From Candidatus Latescibacterota bacterium (GTDB lineage: Bacteria > Latescibacterota > MVCY01), in assembly GCA_030608245.1 (NCBI GenBank), contig JAUWEO010000065.1:1-8597 (forward strand): a stretch of DNA of 8,597 nt. Reading direction: 5' to 3'. The notes beneath the pieces are model-generated. The model made no database searches. It worked only from the letters and a program-made list of their open reading frames with translations, and was not told the origin of the DNA. How positions within the stretch are numbered: position 1 is the stretch's first letter; every line of letters starts with the position of its first letter. Shown piece by piece: positions 5,847-8,597 of the stretch. Made by a program: the position numbers and the translations under genes.

Positions 5847-6620
5847 TTGGGCATTGATGTTGGTGACCCGTTGCCCCTTTCCCAGCTTGATAGAAGAACC
5901 GATAGCCTGGGTGATGAACTCCTTGGCTTTCTCCACTGCCTTTGGAACATCCCATCCTTGGGACAAGCCAGCAGTTATGGCGGCAGAGAAAACGCATCCT
6001 GTGCCGTGAATCCCTAGGGAGACCTTTTCCGCCCTGAACTCCCTGAATCTGTTTCCGTCAAACAGGATATCCACCGCCTGATCCTCCAGGTGGCCTCCCT
6101 TAACTAAGACAAATTCTGGTCCCAGTTCCCAGAGGTTTTCCGCTGCTCTTTTCATCCCGTCTAAGGTCTCTACCGGTTTTGTGCCTGCTAAGATCTGGGC
6201 TTCAAAGAGATTGGGAGTCACCACCTTAGCTAAGGGGATCAATTCTGTCTTCAGCAGTTCTACCGCCTGGGGTTCAAGAAGAGTGGCGCCGCTGGTGGCA
6301 GTTATTACCGGGTCTACTACCAGATTTTGAACTTTGTATCTCTTCAGACACTGGCCGACTACCTTCACAATAGAACGACGGTGGAGCATACCCGTCTTGA
6401 CAGCCTGAAGCTCTATATCTGAGAGGATTGTGTCTATCTGGCGAGCAACGAATCGAGCCGGGAGAGGATGGATTGCCCAGACCCCGACAGTATTCTGGGC
6501 GGTTACCGAGGTGATAACAGAAAGCCCATAGACCCCGAATCTCCAAAGTGTTTTTAGGTCTGCCTGAATACCTGCCCCTCCGCAGGGGTCTGAGCCAGCG
6601 ATGGTCAGTGCCCTTTTCAT
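5829..6620 (-). CDS. thiD: Hydroxymethylpyrimidine / phosphomethylpyrimidine kinase
   Basis: The enzyme phosphorylates 4-amino-5-hydroxymethyl-2-methylpyrimidine twice to give HMP pyrophosphate, the pyrimidine half of thiamin. It belongs to the ribokinase superfamily. The N-terminus has the family pattern IAGSDPCGGAGIQADLKT, followed by VTAQNTVGV. The middle has VVDPVITATSGATLL and VTPNLFEAQILAG. VLVKGGH and the anion-hole motif GTGC (206-209) come near the C-terminus. The length of 263 residues is typical for a stand-alone ThiD. The ATG overlaps the thiE stop as ATGA (6617-6620), indicating translational coupling. Its 3' end overlaps the end of recA on the other strand. No fusion to ThiE or a TenA domain is seen. 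Some homologues act mainly as pyridoxal kinases, but the thiE partner makes the thiamin role most likely. Confidence 0.95.
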   Translation of the reverse strand: MKRALTIAGSDPCGGAGIQADLKTLWRFGVYGLSVITSVTAQNTVGVWAIHPLPARFVARQIDTILSDIELQAVKTGMLHRRSIVKVVGQCLKRYKVQNLVVDPVITATSGATLLEPQAVELLKTELIPLAKVVTPNLFEAQILAGTKPVETLDGMKRAAENLWELGPEFVLVKGGHLEDQAVDILFDGNRFREFRAEKVSLGIHGTGCVFSAAITAGLSQGWDVPKAVEKAKEFITQAIGSSIKLGKGQRVTNINAQSALRR

Positions 6621-7273
6621 TTCTGCTTACTCTCTTGTTTGCATATTGTTGTCAGCTCTTCGGCCGCTTTTTGGGGGTCAGGGGAGGCGAACACCGCCCA
6701 GACTACGGCTATCCCGTCTGCCCCGGCTCTGAGCACCTGGACGGCGTTTTCCCTGTTTATCCCCCCGATGGCCACGACCGGTATTTTGACCACTTTCTTA
6801 ACCTGAGAGATTAGCTCCAGACCAGTAGCCTCTGTCACGTCTGGCTTCACTGCGGTGACGGTTTTGTTCAGATAAACTGGCCCTGCCCCCAGGTAGTCAG
6901 CTCCTTCCTGGTAGGCCTGAATCGCCTGTTTAAGATTGCTTACTGAGATGCCGATGATCTTTCCAGTTCCCAATGTTTGTCTGGCCTGGGACAGGGGAGT
7001 GTCTTTTTGGCCCAGATGGATCCCGTCGGCACCCACTGCCTCTGCCACCCGCAGGTTGTCGTTGACGATTAGGGGCACACCATACTTTTGGGTTACTCTA
7101 CGAAGCCTTCTTCCCTCCTTAATCATCTCTTTCTCCGGCAGGTATTTCTCCCGGTATTGGATCACTCTGGCTCCTCCCTGAATGGCCAACTCGACCACCT
7201 CTACCAGCGGTTGTCCTTGACAAAGATTAGAATCTGTGATCAGATAAAGCCCCGAGATCGTTGGCTTTCTCAT
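6617..7273 (-). CDS. thiE: Thiamine-phosphate synthase
   Basis: The enzyme couples HMP pyrophosphate to the thiazole phosphate to form thiamin monophosphate, directly using the ThiD product. It is a TIM barrel. QYREK (39-43), NDN (71-73) and HLGQKD (86-91) form the pyrophosphate and magnesium site, and the GAGPVYLNKTVT loop and VAIGGI strand follow in the second half. I chose the ATG at 7273 rather than the in-frame ATG 15 codons upstream at 7318, because AAGGA lies 7 nt before it and the protein then starts with the normal MRKPTISGLYLITD. This gives 218 residues, the usual size. The gene is coupled to thiD by a 4-bp overlap. The 150-bp leader shows no TPP riboswitch motifs. Confidence 0.95.
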   Translation of the reverse strand: MRKPTISGLYLITDSNLCQGQPLVEVVELAIQGGARVIQYREKYLPEKEMIKEGRRLRRVTQKYGVPLIVNDNLRVAEAVGADGIHLGQKDTPLSQARQTLGTGKIIGISVSNLKQAIQAYQEGADYLGAGPVYLNKTVTAVKPDVTEATGLELISQVKKVVKIPVVAIGGINRENAVQVLRAGADGIAVVWAVFASPDPQKAAEELTTICKQESKQK

Positions 7274-7311
7274 AATGTTTTCCTTTGCGCTTTCGAGAGA
7301 CGCAAAACTAC

Positions 7312-7326
7312 GCCCCATAAAGGGGC
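7312..7326 (-). other. Small GC-rich hairpin upstream of thiE
   Basis: GCCCC (7312-7316) and GGGGC (7322-7326) form a perfect 5-bp stem around a 5-nt loop, 39 bp upstream of the thiE start. On the transcribed strand it is followed by mixed sequence with only a four-T run, so terminator function is doubtful. Its role is unknown. Confidence 0.3.
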
Positions 7327-7362
7327 TGCACTACGGACAACAAAGCACCCTTCTACCAACTG

Positions 7363-7410
7363 CTTTTTCTCCCCTTCTCTCCCTCGCCCACTCTCTCCCT
7401 CTGCCTCCCC
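7363..7410. repeat. Polypyrimidine/polypurine tract in the thiE leader
   Basis: Forty-five of 48 plus-strand bases are C or T; the only purines are at 7386, 7390 and 7403. TCTCTCCCTC occurs twice with a 16-bp period, at 7376-7385 and 7392-7401. On the minus strand, which is the sense strand of thiE, this reads as repeated GAGGGAGAGA. It lies between the ligase remnant and thiE and encodes nothing I can recognise. Confidence 0.6.
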
Positions 7411-7423
7411 AAAGGGACGGCTC

Positions 7424-7636
7424 TCATTTTCTGGCTTTGTGTCCAAACTGCTTTTCGTAGAGTTCCCTGATCCTTTCAATAGTGTCGATCTGCTCTACAC
7501 TCTTATCTTCTCTAATTCGGGTGATACGGGCAAATCTCAGGGCGAAACCGGACTGGTATTGAGGGCTTTTCTGTATCTCGTTGTAGGCCACTTCCACAAC
7601 TATCTCCGGTCTCACAGATACCGTGTAGGGCAGCAT
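7424..7636 (-). pseudogene. C-terminal remnant of an ATP-dependent DNA ligase
   Basis: From the ATG at 7636 this reads as a 70-residue peptide closely resembling the C-terminal end of the OB-fold domain of archaeal/bacterial ATP-dependent DNA ligases. It contains VRPEIVVEVAYNEIQKSP, then YQSGFALRFARITRIREDK, the motif VI region with its RxDK, and an ERIRELYEKQ end helix. Complete ligases of this type are about 550-600 residues. The nucleotidyltransferase core with the adenylated lysine is absent, so the fragment cannot ligate on its own. The frame opens upstream to an ATG at 7699, but those extra codons overlap the DUF4159 gene and show no ligase similarity that I can see. The natural C-terminus is kept and the 5' part is lost, as expected for a deletion or rearrangement. 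An AAGGGG 6 nt before the ATG might still permit translation. An assembly join is an alternative explanation. Confidence 0.7.
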
Positions 7637-7646
7637 ACATAGCCCC

Positions 7647-8597
7647 TTATTGCTGTAATCTGTCCTCCACTGGAATCTCGACCAGTTTGAGCTTTGCATA
7701 CAGCGCTTTCCACGAGGAGGGAGTGAGCGGTTGGGGCTCTACTTTTACCCTCAACTTCTGCAGGAAGAAGAGTCTATCAAATCCGAAGGTGACCACGGAT
7801 ACCTTACCGTCCTCAGTTACTACAGTTAGTTCCTTTTGGTGTCGGGTATACTCGATCTTTACCCGGTGTTCTCCAGGTTGAAGATTGGGGATGAGGATGC
7901 CGTTGTACTCTTCACTTTCTCTCGGTCTCCAAGTTTTTCCATCCACGGAGATAAGCAAGTTTGTGTCATTTATCGGTTTGTCTGTGGGAGTTCCTATGAA
8001 AGCAAGCCAACTGTCGAGTATTGGTTCTGGGACCCTCTGAGGGGGAAATATCTGTCTCTTTTCGTAGAAGGCTACGCCTTTACTGAGCCACATTGGTTTT
8101 TCGGCTTGGGTAGCCAACCCCTTGCTCTCGGTCAGTGCATAAAAGAGAAGATTAACTCCGAATTGGAGGCTGCGAGAATCTTTTCCACCATCCCAGGTCT
8201 GGCTCAGGCCCACAGAGCTCAGGATTACAGCCAACCTGCCGTCTAATTCCACCCCTTCCAGATAATTGAAAGTGCTTGCCAAGGGTGGACCATCGTCGAA
8301 ATCGTAAAAGCTGTGAAAAATAGAATGAGTTTTTGGTATTTTGAAGAACTTCGTATTCTGGCCCAATATCTCCTTAAGATAGCTCTTCATTTGCACAATG
8401 AAAGGACTCATGCTGGGGGTGCGTCCCAGGCTTTCAGCAAACAAGAAGCCACCCTGGTGGAGGTATTTACCCAGGTTTTCCTTCTCAACAGAAGTGAGTT
8501 GAAAGGATGTGCTGTCGCCAAACATAAAGATCAGGGGGCTGCGGAAAAGCCTTGCCGAACTCAATTCTATATCTGCCTTAACCTTGGCAAGAAGGTC
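7647..8597 (-). CDS. DUF4159-domain protein with PEGA-like C-terminal domain, N-terminus missing
   Basis: The frame is open to the window edge, so 316 C-terminal residues are visible and the start lies outside; the TTG at 8564 is only internal. The first about 165 visible residues match my recollection of the DUF4159 pattern: SPLIFMFGD, then a YLHQGGFLFAES segment (45-56), then HSIFHSFYD (91-99), and LQFGVNLLFYALTES. The fold is glutamine-amidotransferase-like with no known enzymatic role. After a linker, a beta-rich stretch (about 215-285) includes VDGKTWRPRE, NLQPGEHRVKIEY and a repeated-strand end, resembling PEGA-type surface domains. No membrane segment is visible in this part; full-length relatives often carry an N-terminal signal peptide, which would be outside. 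The stop lies 10 bp before the ATG of the ligase remnant. The domain assignment comes from pattern recognition and should be confirmed by profile search. Confidence 0.68.
   Translation of the reverse strand, partial: DLLAKVKADIELSSARLFRSPLIFMFGDSTSFQLTSVEKENLGKYLHQGGFLFAESLGRTPSMSPFIVQMKSYLKEILGQNTKFFKIPKTHSIFHSFYDFDDGPPLASTFNYLEGVELDGRLAVILSSVGLSQTWDGGKDSRSLQFGVNLLFYALTESKGLATQAEKPMWLSKGVAFYEKRQIFPPQRVPEPILDSWLAFIGTPTDKPINDTNLLISVDGKTWRPRESEEYNGILIPNLQPGEHRVKIEYTRHQKELTVVTEDGKVSVVTFGFDRLFFLQKLRVKVEPQPLTPSSWKALYAKLKLVEIPVEDRLQQ

Noticed and set aside
7274..7423. TPP riboswitch before thiE
   Set aside because: Neither the CTGAGA core nor the CCTGATCTGG-type conserved segment is present on the sense strand.
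7088..7642. 184-codon plus-strand open frame across thiE and the ligase remnant
   Set aside because: Its translation is low-complexity Ser/Pro/Leu-rich and it is antisense to thiE and the ligase tail, both with clear homology.

Overview
The window is a stretch of ordinary bacterial chromosome from what looks like an uncultured candidate-phylum bacterium. The housekeeping genes are clearly bacterial (RecA, E. coli-type aspartate carbamoyltransferase, type I dihydroorotase, ThiD/ThiE). The intergenic spacers carry several different kinds of short dispersed-type inverted repeats. The phylum cannot be fixed from this sequence alone. I see no phage, insertion sequence, CRISPR array, tRNA or rRNA.

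Plus strand, 1-5846. The 3' end of a glucosamine-6-phosphate deaminase-type gene (1-273) is followed by a spacer with a good sigma70-type promoter (300-328) and a nested inverted repeat (427-498). Next come a PfkB-family sugar kinase (535-1497), a second spacer holding a nested CGAAATTCG-type palindrome, and pyrB (1697-2620). A third spacer with a hairpin element precedes pyrC (2740-4026) and thpR (4062-4628). A fourth spacer carries an inverted copy of the same element, and recA (4818-5846) follows.

Minus strand, 8597-5829. An incomplete DUF4159-domain protein (7647-8597) comes first. It is followed by a short C-terminal remnant of an ATP-dependent DNA ligase (7424-7636), a purine-rich leader, thiE (6617-7273) and thiD (5829-6620). 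thiE and thiD overlap in ATGA. thiD and recA are convergent and overlap by 18 bp at their 3' ends.

Functionally, pyrB and pyrC catalyse consecutive steps of de novo pyrimidine synthesis. thiD and thiE make the pyrimidine half of thiamin and join it to the thiazole. nagB and pfkB suggest amino-sugar or sugar-phosphate use. thpR next to recA is a common bacterial neighbourhood. The points most worth following up are the approximately 30-bp inverted repeats flanking pyrC-thpR, an extra residue in the DNA-binding L2 loop of RecA, and the ligase remnant. I found no clear undescribed multi-gene system.
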